Shown: positions 43,142 through 52,722, counted from the first letter of the stretch. The stretch is DNA of 64,000 bases from Ethanoligenens harbinense YUAN-3 (GCF_000178115.2 NC_014828.1:1457310-1521309), one strand, 5' to 3'. Program-made: numbers and translations. Notes: generated by a model from the letters alone, not told the origin.

Positions 43142-44083
43142 TTATTGCTTCAGAGAAAGGATATCGCCCACAACCTCAGCGCCCGCATGGGTGCTATGCC
43201 CCTGACAGATTGTGCGGCCGCAGAGGGTGGCCAAACGCACAGTGATGGCCGCGTTTGGATCTTCGTATATGGCCCGGTCCATGCCGTGAGTACCGGGTGC
43301 TCTTAAAGAGAGTCCTCCCCGGGCGCGTAAACGAACAAATAGTCTGTGATGTGGGGTACAAATATCCAAATGCAACGCACCGTCTTCCGTTCGGCAAATG
43401 GAGGAAAGGCGGGCACCGGTGTATGTGGCAAACAGATATCTTTGCCCTTTGGTGTATAAAAAAGACAGAATACCGGTGATGGAGCCGACTGGCGTGGGAA
43501 CACGGGCAAGGCAGAGCATGAATGTGCTGTCCGCAAAATGGGCCTGTGTCCAGAGGTATGGCTGCGGAAACGCTTTTCCCCAATCTTTTTCGATATATCC
43601 GATTCCTCCGGTGAAATCGGCCGTCCCCGATTCGTCGGTCAGACTTCCGTTCAGCTTGCTGTGGATGGTAACAACACCGTGGTTGCACTGCATGAACGGG
43701 AGGAAAGCAAACGGGCCCATCATTCCCGTATTCAAACGGTGGGAAGAAAAGGGGACACGCTCCCTGAAAAAGACTTCACCGAACAACAGAGATGTATCCA
43801 GATGGATATATTCTGCTGAAAAGATGTTTTTTCCGATGAAAATTTCAAAATGGTTTGGATCAAAATGAAAATCCCCGATGGGATATTCCCAATAGGCGGA
43901 ATGCTTCCGTTCCGCATTCAGGTATTGAATGTATGCATGCGGTCTGGGCTCAAGACAGATACCGGGTATGAGCGATATGCTGCTCATACCGTTTTGCAGG
44001 CGAAAATACCAGCCTTCAAAATACGGGGGCGTAGCGTTTTTCCCTTGAAAGATTTCAGGCAACATCAAGTCCTGCAGCGGCAT
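43142..44083 (-). CDS. tocopherol cyclase-like protein
   Basis: 313 residues from ATG 44083, 5 nt after GGAGGG; the longer frame has no ribosome site. PPYFEGWYFRLQNG (about 19-32) is the hallmark start of the tocopherol cyclase-like family (beta-barrel, lipocalin-type), with IGYIEKDWGKAFP (about 165) and AHFADSTFMLCLARVP. Bacterial relatives without tocopherol pathways are uncharacterised; they may act on lipids or carotenoid-like compounds. No isoprenoid genes are nearby. Confidence 0.8.
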   Translation of the reverse strand: MPLQDLMLPEIFQGKNATPPYFEGWYFRLQNGMSSISLIPGICLEPRPHAYIQYLNAERKHSAYWEYPIGDFHFDPNHFEIFIGKNIFSAEYIHLDTSLLFGEVFFRERVPFSSHRLNTGMMGPFAFLPFMQCNHGVVTIHSKLNGSLTDESGTADFTGGIGYIEKDWGKAFPQPYLWTQAHFADSTFMLCLARVPTPVGSITGILSFLYTKGQRYLFATYTGARLSSICRTEDGALHLDICTPHHRLFVRLRARGGLSLRAPGTHGMDRAIYEDPNAAITVRLATLCGRTICQGHSTHAGAEVVGDILSLKQ

Positions 44084-44191
44084 GGGTTCCCTCCATGGTC
44101 TCATGTTTAGTCTGCCTGTGTAATTCGTTCATGCCGGTCTGTTTATGTCCTGTGAAGTACATCGGCAGGACGCTTTCACCAGATGCAAAAC

Positions 44192-44224
44192 CAATCCCAC
44201 TGCCGCAAGACAGTGGGATTTTGG
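44192..44224 (-). terminator. terminator-like hairpin
   Basis: AATCCCACTG and CAGTGGGATT form a perfect 10-bp stem; the minus strand continues GGTTTTG. It probably ends the small gene at 44330-44533. Confidence 0.6.
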
Positions 44225-44329
44225 CTGAAAATGGCCGTCACGAAAGATCTATCTTAGCATTTCCCGGAAAAAGCGATCTATACGTCCCACACGTGCGAAC
44301 GCAAACAAACATGATCCAATTTCGAAGGC

Positions 44330-44533
44330 TTACAGTTGATATCCGTCTTCCGTCAGCCAGTCTCTGGCCTGCAGGATGCCCGCTTCGATTTCTTCATCCG
44401 TAAAACTTTGCCTGAGAGCGATCTCACTGGCGTCTTTACATGCTTCCGCAAAGGTTTGAGGCGGGACATTGCGCGCAACGCGGGAAATGATGCACTGTGT
44501 CACACCCCAAACATGGCTTTCAAAAGTCGTCAT
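44330..44533 (-). CDS. small hypothetical protein
   Basis: 67 residues (MTTFESHVWGVTQCI...) with AAAGGTG upstream of the ATG. Predicted mostly helical, acidic C-terminal half (FTDEEIEAGILQARDWLTED). No motif recognised. A terminator follows, supporting that it is a real transcription unit, but there is no strong independent evidence. Confidence 0.5.
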   Translation of the reverse strand: MTTFESHVWGVTQCIISRVARNVPPQTFAEACKDASEIALRQSFTDEEIEAGILQARDWLTEDGYQL

Positions 44534-44804
44534 TTGTTTTTCACCTTTTTATGAGGATTTGGTTTTCTCTCTGTGGAATATTGTACTGCTGGCTGATAAA
44601 AAAGAAAGGAGAATTGCATATTTTGCCATGGCATCGTGCGTGAACTGCTTGCAGGATTGGGCTTGTCCGGTCATCGCGCAGGCCGCCAGGCGAAAAGGAA
44701 CCGAACGCCTGGCTTGATTTTGCTGGTACATCCGGGATATTTCCGGTTGACCGGCGCATCTGTCCGAAAGAGTGAGTTGCAACGTATGCGGTTTAGCAGA
44801 CGGT

Positions 44805-45629
44805 TCAGAAAAGGCCGGTAGAGGCCGCATCTGCCGCATGGCTGCTTTCGGTTGACGATGTGACGGCATGCTGCCGCCCCTGCGTATCAATGGTATAGGC
44901 CCCATGGTAGATCAACTGGGAAATAGGCACCAACTGGTAGCCGTCTTTTTGCAGGCTGTCGATGATACCGGGCAGAGCTTCGGGCGTGTGCAGAGCGGCG
45001 TTGTGGAACAGGACGATGGAACCGGGGCGCACTTTGGACAAAACGCGTTTCTGGATCGCATCTGCGGAGATTCCTTTCCAGTCCAGGCTGTCCACATCCC
45101 ATTGTATCACATCATGGTCCATGCCGCGAAGCGTTTCAATAACCGTGTTGTTATAATCCCCATATGGCGGACGGAAAAGCGTGGGCTTTTTGCCGGTGAT
45201 CTTTTCGATCTTCTGGTCACACTGGCTGACCTGTGCCTGCATGGCTTCCCGGGAGAGAGACGGCATGTGGGGGTGGGTGTCCGAGTGGTTCATCACCTCG
45301 TTGCCCGCGTCCGAAAGGGCCTTGACCGCGTCCGGATATTTATCCACCCACTGGCCCACCACAAAAAACGTGGCATGTACATGGTGCTCGTTCAAAATAC
45401 GGATGAGCGTCGGCGTATCCTCGGCTCCCCATGCGGCATCGAATGAAAGGCTTGCGATTTTTTCCGTTCGATCCACACAGTAGATAGGCAATTCCTTTTT
45501 TGCGGCTGCGGCCGCGATGCCGCGCGGAACCAATTGGATGACAAAAAAAGCCAGAGCCACGCAAAGCGCTGTAACCACAGCCGCAAAAATCAATGTGTGT
45601 TTTTTCAATATCCAGACCTTCAAGACCAT
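44805..45629 (-). CDS. polysaccharide deacetylase, PdaB-like
   Basis: 274 residues from ATG 45629 (AAAGGG is only 3 nt away, so a TTG six bases further in is possible). One N-terminal membrane helix (IFAAVVTALCVALAFFVIQLV). The NodB deacetylase domain has SFDAAWG with the catalytic and metal Asp (about 67), NHSDTHPHM metal His pair (about 123), RPPYGDYN (about 160), and VLFHNAALHTPEAL. The SFDAAWG and following pattern are typical of the spore-cortex PdaB/YlxY group, hinting at a spore former. It would deacetylate wall or cortex sugars outside the membrane. Confidence 0.87.
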   Translation of the reverse strand: MVLKVWILKKHTLIFAAVVTALCVALAFFVIQLVPRGIAAAAAKKELPIYCVDRTEKIASLSFDAAWGAEDTPTLIRILNEHHVHATFFVVGQWVDKYPDAVKALSDAGNEVMNHSDTHPHMPSLSREAMQAQVSQCDQKIEKITGKKPTLFRPPYGDYNNTVIETLRGMDHDVIQWDVDSLDWKGISADAIQKRVLSKVRPGSIVLFHNAALHTPEALPGIIDSLQKDGYQLVPISQLIYHGAYTIDTQGRQHAVTSSTESSHAADAASTGLF

Positions 45630-45978
45630 ACACCCTTTTCTATCATGGCAATAGGCAACGGCAAACCGGCACCCTGTTCCGATGGGTGCTGCTGTACGGT
45701 AGGAACATATGCTGTTTTGGCCTGTACACATGCCATTATGCGTGTTTTTCTCTTCTTTACATTCGTTTTCGGATGCGATATCATAAGAAAGAACGTTCGG
45801 GGTAGATAAGAGTCTTCCGAATAGACGGCGCAGCGGGTTCAAAGAAACTCTGATATTGATTACGACTATAGCAAACCATAAAAAACATGAGTTATCGCAT
45901 AGCTGCGCACTTGTGATACAATAAACACAACACACTTCAGGAAACGCACCCGGCAGCGTTTTCAAAAGGACGGTCTAC

Positions 45979-46842
45979 ATGAAAATCAGTACCATATTGC
46001 AACAGGATAAGATTCATGTATCCTGTGAGATTTTTCCGCCGAAACAGAGCGGCAAATTGCAGCAGACCGAGGAGGTCGTCAAGGAGCTGGCGGCCGTCCA
46101 CCCGGATTTCATCAGTGTGACATATGGAGCGGGCGGCAGCACCAAAGCCAATACCGTCCGTCTTGCCGACATCGTGCAGAAACATGGTATTCCCGCATTG
46201 GCGCATCTCACCTGTGTGTCCTCCACCCAAGAGATGGTGCGGGACACGCTTGCGGAGCTGCGCCAAAACCATATCGAGAACGTGCTGGCGTTGCGCGGTG
46301 ATCTGCCGCAAGACGGAAACGTCCCGGTGCAGCAACAATACCGGTATGCGAGCGAGCTGGTATGTGAGATCCGTTCGCAGGGAGATTTCTGCATCGGCGC
46401 CGCCTGCTATCCGGAGGGGCATGTGGAATCCACAAGCCGGGAAGAAGACATTGCGCATCTCAAGGAAAAAGTGGAATGCGGCTGCGATTTTCTCACGACA
46501 CAAATGTTTTTTGACAACAATGTGTTTTACAGTTTTCTTTACCGCATTCTGGCGAAGGATATTCGCGTGCCTGTCGTCGCGGGCGTGATGCCGGTAACCA
46601 ATGCTAGGCAGATCGCACGCATCTGCGCCCTTTCGGGCGCGGCGCTGCCGCCGCGTTTTTCCAATATGGCCGACCGATTTGCAAACGACCCGGCTTCCAT
46701 GCGGCAGGCGGGTATTGCCTACGCGACCGAGCAGATCATCGACCTGATCTCCAACGGGGTGCGGGCCATCCATCTTTATACGATGAACCAGCCGGATGTG
46801 GCTTTGAAAATTTTTGAAAACATTTCGGAGATCATAAAATAA
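45979..46842 (+). CDS. metF: 5,10-methylenetetrahydrofolate reductase
   Basis: 287 residues of a FAD-linked TIM barrel. SCEIFPPK (about 15) has the catalytic Glu, followed by VTYGAGGS (about 50), ALRGD (about 105) and FLTTQMFFDN (about 173). It makes 5-methyl-THF for methionine synthase. The start of the next gene overlaps the last base of its stop, so metF, the activation protein and metH form one operon. No S-box or other riboswitch was recognised upstream. Confidence 0.95.
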   Translation: MKISTILQQDKIHVSCEIFPPKQSGKLQQTEEVVKELAAVHPDFISVTYGAGGSTKANTVRLADIVQKHGIPALAHLTCVSSTQEMVRDTLAELRQNHIENVLALRGDLPQDGNVPVQQQYRYASELVCEIRSQGDFCIGAACYPEGHVESTSREEDIAHLKEKVECGCDFLTTQMFFDNNVFYSFLYRILAKDIRVPVVAGVMPVTNARQIARICALSGAALPPRFSNMADRFANDPASMRQAGIAYATEQIIDLISNGVRAIHLYTMNQPDVALKIFENISEIIK

Positions 46843-47489
46843 TGCTGGAAATCAGGCAAAAGGAAGTCCTGCGGTATTTGGGCTACCGCGGTCAGCCCGC
46901 GGACGAAAGCGTTCTGAAAAAGATCCGGCAGTGCTCAGAGCTGTTGCTGGAAAGCGCCGCTCCTCGCATGGTCAGTGCGTCCTATCCGCTTACGCTGGAA
47001 GTGGGCGATGTGGTGGCCATCGGCACGATGCGGGTGACGAGCCACATCCTTTGGAACCATCTGCGCGGCTGTACGGAAGCGGTCCTGTTTGCGGCCACAC
47101 TGGGGCCGGGGCCGGACGTATTGCTACGCCGGTATGCTCAGGTGGACGTTTCCACTATGGTGATTTTGCAGGCTTGCGCGGCGGAGCTTATCGAACGTTA
47201 CTGCGACGTCTGCGAGGAAACCATTCGGGAAGAATCCGCGGAACGGGGACTTTTTCTGCGTCCGCGTTTCAGCCCGGGGTACGGCGATTTCGATATCCGC
47301 CATCAGCGCGATTTTATTGAGCGGCTCGCCTGCTCCAAGCGAATTGGGCTGACGATGACGGAGGGGTATGTGCTGGCTCCATCGAAATCCGTGACGGCCG
47401 TAATTGGCCTGACGCCCGAACAGCAGAGCTGCCACACAGAAAAGTGCGCGTCCTGCTCAAAAATGGATTGCGTATTCAGAAGGGGATAA
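46842..47489 (+). CDS. B12-dependent methionine synthase activation-domain protein
   Basis: 215 residues. The segment MTEGYVLAPSKSVTAVIGL (about 171-189) matches the AdoMet-binding activation domain of MetH, here a free protein. The C-terminus is Cys-rich (CHTEKCASCSKMDCVFRRG), a feature of the clostridial form that may bind metal or an iron-sulfur centre. It would reactivate oxidised cob(II)alamin of MetH by reductive methylation with SAM. It sits between metF and metH, the latter lacking this domain. Confidence 0.88.
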   Translation: MLEIRQKEVLRYLGYRGQPADESVLKKIRQCSELLLESAAPRMVSASYPLTLEVGDVVAIGTMRVTSHILWNHLRGCTEAVLFAATLGPGPDVLLRRYAQVDVSTMVILQACAAELIERYCDVCEETIREESAERGLFLRPRFSPGYGDFDIRHQRDFIERLACSKRIGLTMTEGYVLAPSKSVTAVIGLTPEQQSCHTEKCASCSKMDCVFRRG

Positions 47490-47494
47490 AAAAG

Positions 47495-49873
47495 ATGCGT
47501 GTTCTGGAAGATCTGGGGAAACGGATTGTCTTTTTCGACGGCGGGATGGGTACCTTATTGCAGGCTAAAGGGCTTGAACCGGGTGAACTGCCCGAGCTGT
47601 GGAATCTGACGCATGCGGATGTGGTGCGGGATATCCACAGCGCTTACCGCGCCGCCGGCGCGGAGATCATCAAAACCAATACCTTTGGCGCCAACCGTTT
47701 CAAATATCCGGAAGCGGGCCTTTTGGAACGTGTCATTACTGAAGGCGTGCGGCTGGCCAAAGAGGCGGCCGGATCGGACGGGCTGGTGGCGATGGACATC
47801 GGCCCTACCGGTAAATTGCTGGAACCGATAGGCGATCTGCCCTTTGAGCGCGCGGTGGAGGTGTTCGGCGAGGAGGCGGAGATTGGTGCAAAAGCGGGCG
47901 CCGATCTTATCCTGATCGAAACGATGACCGACACGTATGAATGCAAAGCCGCCGTACTGGCCGCCAAGGAACGAACCAACCTGCCGGTTTTCGCCACCCT
48001 TGTTTCGGATGATAAGGGCAAGCTGCTTACGGGAGGAGATATTCCCTCGGCGGTGGCGTTGCTGGAAGGCTTGGGGGTGAACGCGCTCGGTCTCAACTGC
48101 GGGTTTGGGCCGGATTTGATGCGCCGCCTGTTGCCCGGATTGCTGGAATGCGCGTCGGTTCCCGTTATCATCAACCCAAATGCAGGTCTGCCTAAAACCG
48201 AGCGCGGACGCACCATATACACCATCGGACCGGACGCGTTCGCCGGGGAGATGCGGGAAATTGTACGCGGCGGAGCATGGATCGTCGGCGGCTGCTGCGG
48301 TACCACGCCGGAATATATCGCCGCAGAAGTGCGCACATGCAAAAACATAGTTCCCGTGCCGCTGGTTCCTAAAAGGCATACGGTGGTTTCCTCATATGCC
48401 AAAGCGGTCGATTTCGCCCACATCGCGCCGGTGCTGATCGGGGAGCGCATCAACCCTACCGGAAAGCCGCGGCTCAAACAGGCGCTGCGCGACGGCGATA
48501 TCGACTATGTACTGCAGGAAGGCATCGCACAGATGCAGCTGGGCGCGCATGTGCTGGATGTCAACGTCGGTCTGCCGGAACTGGACGAACCAAATGTGAT
48601 GGCAAAAGTGGTTTCCGCATTGCAGGGCGTGGTGGACATTCCACTGCAGATCGATACGTCTTCGCCGGAGGCAATGGAACGTGCTTTGCGGCTTTACAGC
48701 GGCAAAGCACTCATCAATTCGGTCAATGGCAAGGAAGAATCCATGCATGCCATCTTTCCGTTGGTAAAAAAATACGGCGGCGTGGTGGTCGCCCTTACAC
48801 TGGATGAAAGCGGGATTCCCGCCACGGCCGAAGGGCGGGTGCAGATCGCCCGCAAGATCATGGAAACCGCCGCAACTTACGGTATCGCGCCCGAAAATCT
48901 GCTGGTGGACCCGCTGGTAATGACCATCAGCGCGGGACAAGAGAACGCCGCCGTCACGCTGGAAGCGCTGGAACGTATCCACCGGGAACTGGGGCTGCAC
49001 ACATCGCTGGGTGTTTCCAATGTTGCGTTCGGTCTGCCGGAGCGCGAAAAGCTCAACGCGGCCTTTTTTACCATGGCGCTGCAGCGTGGACTGGACGCCG
49101 CAATCGTCAACCCCAAGTCGCAAGCCATGATGGATGTTTACCGGGCATATCGGGCGCTGTCCGGAAAAGATGAACAGTGCATGGAATATATTGCGGCTTA
49201 CAGCGGCCAGAAGGAAAAAACCGCGCCGCTGTCACACGGGGAGATCATTTCGCTGTTCGACGCGATCGTGACCGGACTGAAGACAAGTGCGGCGGAGGCG
49301 GCCGAACAACTGGTGGTAACCAAGCAGCCGCTGGACATTATCGAGGAGCAACTCATCCCCGCGCTTGATCAGGTGGGGTATGATTTTGAAACGGGCGTGC
49401 TGTTTCTGCCGCAGCTGCTGATGAGTGCGGAAGCCGCCCGCGCCGCCTTTGAAGTACTGCGCGGCAAGCTGGACGTGGACGGGCAGAAAACCCGCAAGGC
49501 CAAAGTCATTCTGGCCACTGTAAAAGGTGATATTCACGACATCGGCAAAAACATCGTCAAGATTTTGCTGCAAAACTACAGCTATGAGGTGATTGATCTC
49601 GGTAAGAACGTGCTGCCTGCCGATGTGGTGAAAACTGCGCGGAACGAACAGGTGCATCTGGTGGGGTTAAGCGCGCTGATGACCACTACCGTGGAAAATA
49701 TGGAGGAGACCATCCGGCAATTGCGCAAGGATGTGCCCGCATGCAAGATTATGGTGGGCGGCGCGGTGCTCAATGCGGAATACGCTGCCCGCATCGGTGC
49801 GGATTTTTACGCCAAAGATGCCATGGGAGCCGTCCGTTATGCAGAACAGCTGTTTGAAGATACGGTCGGCTGA
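47495..49873 (+). CDS. metH: cobalamin-dependent methionine synthase, three-domain form
   Basis: 792 residues from ATG 47495 behind AAGGGG; an in-frame upstream start overlaps the previous gene and adds an unrelated tail. The homocysteine domain (1-290) has GGMGTLL and the zinc Cys in LNCGF and GGCCGTTP. The pterin domain (about 305-570) has GERINPTG and LDVNVGLP. The B12 domain has KGDIHDIGKNIV with the cobalt-ligand His (about 680) and GLSALMTTT. The activation domain found in E. coli MetH is missing and supplied by the previous gene. Confidence 0.96.
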   Translation: MRVLEDLGKRIVFFDGGMGTLLQAKGLEPGELPELWNLTHADVVRDIHSAYRAAGAEIIKTNTFGANRFKYPEAGLLERVITEGVRLAKEAAGSDGLVAMDIGPTGKLLEPIGDLPFERAVEVFGEEAEIGAKAGADLILIETMTDTYECKAAVLAAKERTNLPVFATLVSDDKGKLLTGGDIPSAVALLEGLGVNALGLNCGFGPDLMRRLLPGLLECASVPVIINPNAGLPKTERGRTIYTIGPDAFAGEMREIVRGGAWIVGGCCGTTPEYIAAEVRTCKNIVPVPLVPKRHTVVSSYAKAVDFAHIAPVLIGERINPTGKPRLKQALRDGDIDYVLQEGIAQMQLGAHVLDVNVGLPELDEPNVMAKVVSALQGVVDIPLQIDTSSPEAMERALRLYSGKALINSVNGKEESMHAIFPLVKKYGGVVVALTLDESGIPATAEGRVQIARKIMETAATYGIAPENLLVDPLVMTISAGQENAAVTLEALERIHRELGLHTSLGVSNVAFGLPEREKLNAAFFTMALQRGLDAAIVNPKSQAMMDVYRAYRALSGKDEQCMEYIAAYSGQKEKTAPLSHGEIISLFDAIVTGLKTSAAEAAEQLVVTKQPLDIIEEQLIPALDQVGYDFETGVLFLPQLLMSAEAARAAFEVLRGKLDVDGQKTRKAKVILATVKGDIHDIGKNIVKILLQNYSYEVIDLGKNVLPADVVKTARNEQVHLVGLSALMTTTVENMEETIRQLRKDVPACKIMVGGAVLNAEYAARIGADFYAKDAMGAVRYAEQLFEDTVG

Positions 49874-49973
49874 TTGTTTCGCAAAACCAAAACCCGGCCT
49901 GCGCGGTCGGGTCGAATAAGCAATATGCAATCATCATGACTGGGGAATTCCACAGCGCTCACGCAAACGTGGA

Positions 49974-50960
49974 TCAACGGGACAAATGCAACGCCTCCAG
50001 CATCTCTATGTCGCTGGAGGCGGCTTGTCCGCCAAGAGTCAGGTAATCACCGATCAGCATGCCATTCAGCCCGGAAACCAGGCCGAACGGTTGCAGGGTT
50101 TTCAGGCCGTTTTCCCGGCCGCCCGCATACCGGATGTTCTTGTCCGGCAAGATAAAACGCAGAATGGCAAAGGTTTTCAGCGCTTCGAGCGGTTCGATCG
50201 GTTTTTGGTTTTCCATCCGCGTGCCCGGCACGGGACTCAGGAGGTTCACCGGTACGGCGTCCACATCCAGTTCTTTGAGCAGGTATGCATGTTCGATGCG
50301 CTGTGCCATTGTTTCCCCCATGCCGATAATCATGCCGGAGCAGACCTCCAGGCCGGCCTGCTTGGCAAAGCGGATGGTCTGCACCCGTTCATCATATCCA
50401 TGTGTGGTTGACACATGGGAGTAAAAACTCCGGGAAGTTTCCAGATTGTGGTTATATCGTTCCACTCTACAATCTTTCAATGCCCGGACAGCTTGTTCAG
50501 TCAGTGTGCCCAAGCAGGCACAGATTTTCAAGGAAGTCTTTTCCCGCATCTTCCGGAATGCGGACAAAATATGTTGGAAATCCGGTTCGTCGCCGGTGTA
50601 GCCAAGTCCGCTGGTGGCGATATCGCAGTGTTTTGCGCCAGCCTGTTCGCGCCGGATGGCCATTTCCACGATCACATCCTCGTCCAGCAACGGATGGCAG
50701 GGAGCGTTGGTGCGATGGTGTGCCGATTGTGCACAAAATGCACAGTCTTCCGTGCAGCCGCCGGATTTCGCGTTGATGACCGAGCACAGATCGACTGCAT
50801 TTCCCGTGAACGTTTCGCGGATTTTATTGGCAAGTGCGCAGAGCAGGAACAGGTCGCTTCCTTCTGCTTCTGAAAGCGCAAGCGCATTGTTCGCGGTGAT
50901 ATTTCCTCCGGACAATACGGCTTCGGCGTGCTTTAACAGATTTGCATATAGGGTATTCAA
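49974..50960 (-). CDS. bioB: biotin synthase
   Basis: 328 residues from TTG 50960, 9 nt after AAGGAG on the minus strand; the longer frame reads into bioY. The radical-SAM motif CTEDCAFCAQS (about 55-65) holds the [4Fe-4S] Cys. YNHNLETS and GMIIGMGET are BioB signatures, and the C-terminus NYLTLGGQ-like (GDYLTLGG) is conserved. It inserts sulfur into dethiobiotin. It lies 13 nt after bioY in one operon; no other bio genes are present, so dethiobiotin may be salvaged. Confidence 0.96.
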   Translation of the reverse strand: MNTLYANLLKHAEAVLSGGNITANNALALSEAEGSDLFLLCALANKIRETFTGNAVDLCSVINAKSGGCTEDCAFCAQSAHHRTNAPCHPLLDEDVIVEMAIRREQAGAKHCDIATSGLGYTGDEPDFQHILSAFRKMREKTSLKICACLGTLTEQAVRALKDCRVERYNHNLETSRSFYSHVSTTHGYDERVQTIRFAKQAGLEVCSGMIIGMGETMAQRIEHAYLLKELDVDAVPVNLLSPVPGTRMENQKPIEPLEALKTFAILRFILPDKNIRYAGGRENGLKTLQPFGLVSGLNGMLIGDYLTLGGQAASSDIEMLEALHLSR

Positions 50961-50973
50961 TAAAATCCGCTCC

Positions 50974-51528
50974 TTATGCCAACCGGGTTTGCCGGAGAAT
51001 CGGGACAACTCTCTTTCCAAGCAAGGCGACCAGAATACATTTGGCAATATCACCCGGTAAAAAGACAACAAAACCTGTCAGGAGTGCATTGCCGAACGTC
51101 ATGGGGACATGCGTCACATGGTTCAGTATCAGGTAGAGATACGGAACGCCAATGACATAGATGATCAGCAAGCCCGCCAAACACCCTGCCAGCACTCGCC
51201 GAAAAGACAGTTTGGTTTGGTTCTGCGTGATCTTACCAATTACAAATGCACCAACGATAAACCCGATCAGATATCCGAAAGTGGGACTGAGAACATACTG
51301 CGGACCGCCGCCGCCGGTAAAGATCGGAAGACCGATCAGTCCCAGCACCACATAAACGAGTTGCGACAGCGCACCAAAATACGGCCCCAGCAACACGCCG
51401 GCCAGAGCGGTAAAAAGAAGCTGCAAGGTAATGGGGACTGGTCCAATGGGGATTTTGATGAACGCGCCCACTGCGGTCAGAGCGGCAAAAAAGGCGGTAA
51501 GTACGATCTTTCTGGTTTTGACGGGCAT
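50974..51528 (-). CDS. bioY: biotin ECF transporter S component
   Basis: 184 residues, about six membrane helices. GPVPITLQLLFTALAGVLLGPYFGALSQ (a long motif at about 25-55) and the GLPIFTGGGG segment are typical of BioY. It captures biotin and works with an ECF energising module encoded elsewhere, or alone at low rate. First gene of the bioYB operon, with the BirA operator just upstream. Confidence 0.95.
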   Translation of the reverse strand: MPVKTRKIVLTAFFAALTAVGAFIKIPIGPVPITLQLLFTALAGVLLGPYFGALSQLVYVVLGLIGLPIFTGGGGPQYVLSPTFGYLIGFIVGAFVIGKITQNQTKLSFRRVLAGCLAGLLIIYVIGVPYLYLILNHVTHVPMTFGNALLTGFVVFLPGDIAKCILVALLGKRVVPILRQTRLA

Positions 51529-51560
51529 ATCTTCTCCTCCAATAAACAGTATACAGCATA

Positions 51561-51593
51561 TCGTAAACTATATCGATGCATATCAGTTTACAA
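51561..51593 (-). promoter_or_regulatory. BirA operator upstream of bioYB
   Basis: TCGTAAACT (51561-51569), 15-bp spacer, AGTTTACAA (51585-51593): an inverted repeat with one mismatch that fits the Gram-positive BirA box. It lies right downstream of the bioY -10 and covers the start point, so bound BirA would block transcription. Confidence 0.8.
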
Positions 51594-51599
51594 TGAACG

Positions 51600-51628
51600 A
51601 GTATAGCATTTTCTGAAAAGATTGTCAA
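51600..51628 (-). promoter_or_regulatory. promoter of bioYB
   Basis: Minus strand TTGACA (51628-51623), 17-bp spacer, TATACT (51605-51600). Confidence 0.8.
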
Positions 51629-51705
51629 CCCGATCACAATGTTGTGGTATACTATAAACAGCACTGGTTGTTTGTGCATGAATTTGAACAATGGAGCTCG
51701 TCTGT

Positions 51706-52677
51706 ATGATAAAAGAGGAAGTATTAGCTATTCTCAGGCAGAATCAGGATCGGTTCGTTTCCGGCCAAGCGATCAGCACGAAGCTTGGCGTTACAAGAGC
51801 CGCCGTCTGGAAAGCCGTTAAGCAAATAGAACGCGATGGATATGGAGTGGACTCGCTTCCAAGCCAAGGATATAAACTGACCGCGCGGGCGGACACCATG
51901 AGCGAAGCAGAATTAAACGATCTTCTGCAAACACGTGTACTGGGGCGCAGGATTATCCATTTCCAGTCCATCGATTCCACTAACAGAAAGGCAAAGGAGC
52001 TAGCTGAACAGGGTGAGCCGGAGGGAACGATCGTGGTTGCGGAGACACAAACCGGGGGCAGGGGATGCGCAGGCCGAACATGGGATTCCAAGCCAATGGA
52101 GGGAATATGGATGTCGGTGATTCTGCGTCCCACGCTTGATCTGCCCTCTGTGCCGTGCATTACCCAAATAGCCTGCGCCGCTGTGGGGCAGGCACTTGAA
52201 ACGATGGTGAAAGCCGTGCAGATCAAGTGGCCTAACGATATATTGGTGAACGATAAAAAAATAAGCGGCGTGCTGACCGAAAGCAGTGGGGAAATTGACC
52301 GTGTGCAGTATGCAGTGGTGGGCATCGGGGTGAATGTGAACCAGAATGCCGAAGATTTTCTGCCCGAATTGGCAGAGAAAGCGACTTCACTGAAACGGGA
52401 AACAGGGAAGGCGCAGTCCCGACAAAAACTGTGTTGCACCATCCTGGAAGCGTTGGAACGAGCTTATTTGTTGGGAGATGGAGCAACCGGTATGGAATGC
52501 GCGATCACATATTGCAAAGACCATTCCGTCACGTTGGGCCGTCCGGTATCCTTCATGGAAAACGGCATGGAAGTGCACGGAACGGCAGTCGATATTGACG
52601 AGCGGGGCGGACTTGTCGTACGCACCCCAAACGGTGTCATACGGCACATTTCTTCCGGCAGCACATTAGTGAGGTAA
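51706..52677 (+). CDS. birA: bifunctional biotin ligase/biotin operon repressor
   Basis: 323 residues from ATG 51706, 9 nt after GGAG. The N-terminal winged helix (SGQAISTKLGVTRAAVWKAVKQIE, about 19-42) binds DNA. The ligase domain has GGRGCAGRTWDSKPMEGIW (about 119) for biotinyl-AMP and KWPNDI (about 176), with a small C-terminal SH3-like domain. It biotinylates carboxylases and represses biotin genes when bound to biotinyl-AMP. It is divergent from bioYB, with the operator between them. Confidence 0.95.
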   Translation: MIKEEVLAILRQNQDRFVSGQAISTKLGVTRAAVWKAVKQIERDGYGVDSLPSQGYKLTARADTMSEAELNDLLQTRVLGRRIIHFQSIDSTNRKAKELAEQGEPEGTIVVAETQTGGRGCAGRTWDSKPMEGIWMSVILRPTLDLPSVPCITQIACAAVGQALETMVKAVQIKWPNDILVNDKKISGVLTESSGEIDRVQYAVVGIGVNVNQNAEDFLPELAEKATSLKRETGKAQSRQKLCCTILEALERAYLLGDGATGMECAITYCKDHSVTLGRPVSFMENGMEVHGTAVDIDERGGLVVRTPNGVIRHISSGSTLVR

Positions 52678-52681
52678 ACAT

Positions 52682-52722
52682 AAAATCCGGAAGCAAAGAG
52701 TTCGTCTTTGCTTCCGGATTTT
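52682..52722. terminator. bidirectional terminator birA/gpmA
   Basis: AAAATCCGGAAGCAAAG pairs perfectly with CTTTGCTTCCGGATTTT around a 7-nt loop, between convergent genes. Confidence 0.9.

Noticed and set aside
45787-45978. SAM riboswitch before metF
   Set aside because: No S-box core (GAGGGA, GCAACC) on either strand, and no terminator.
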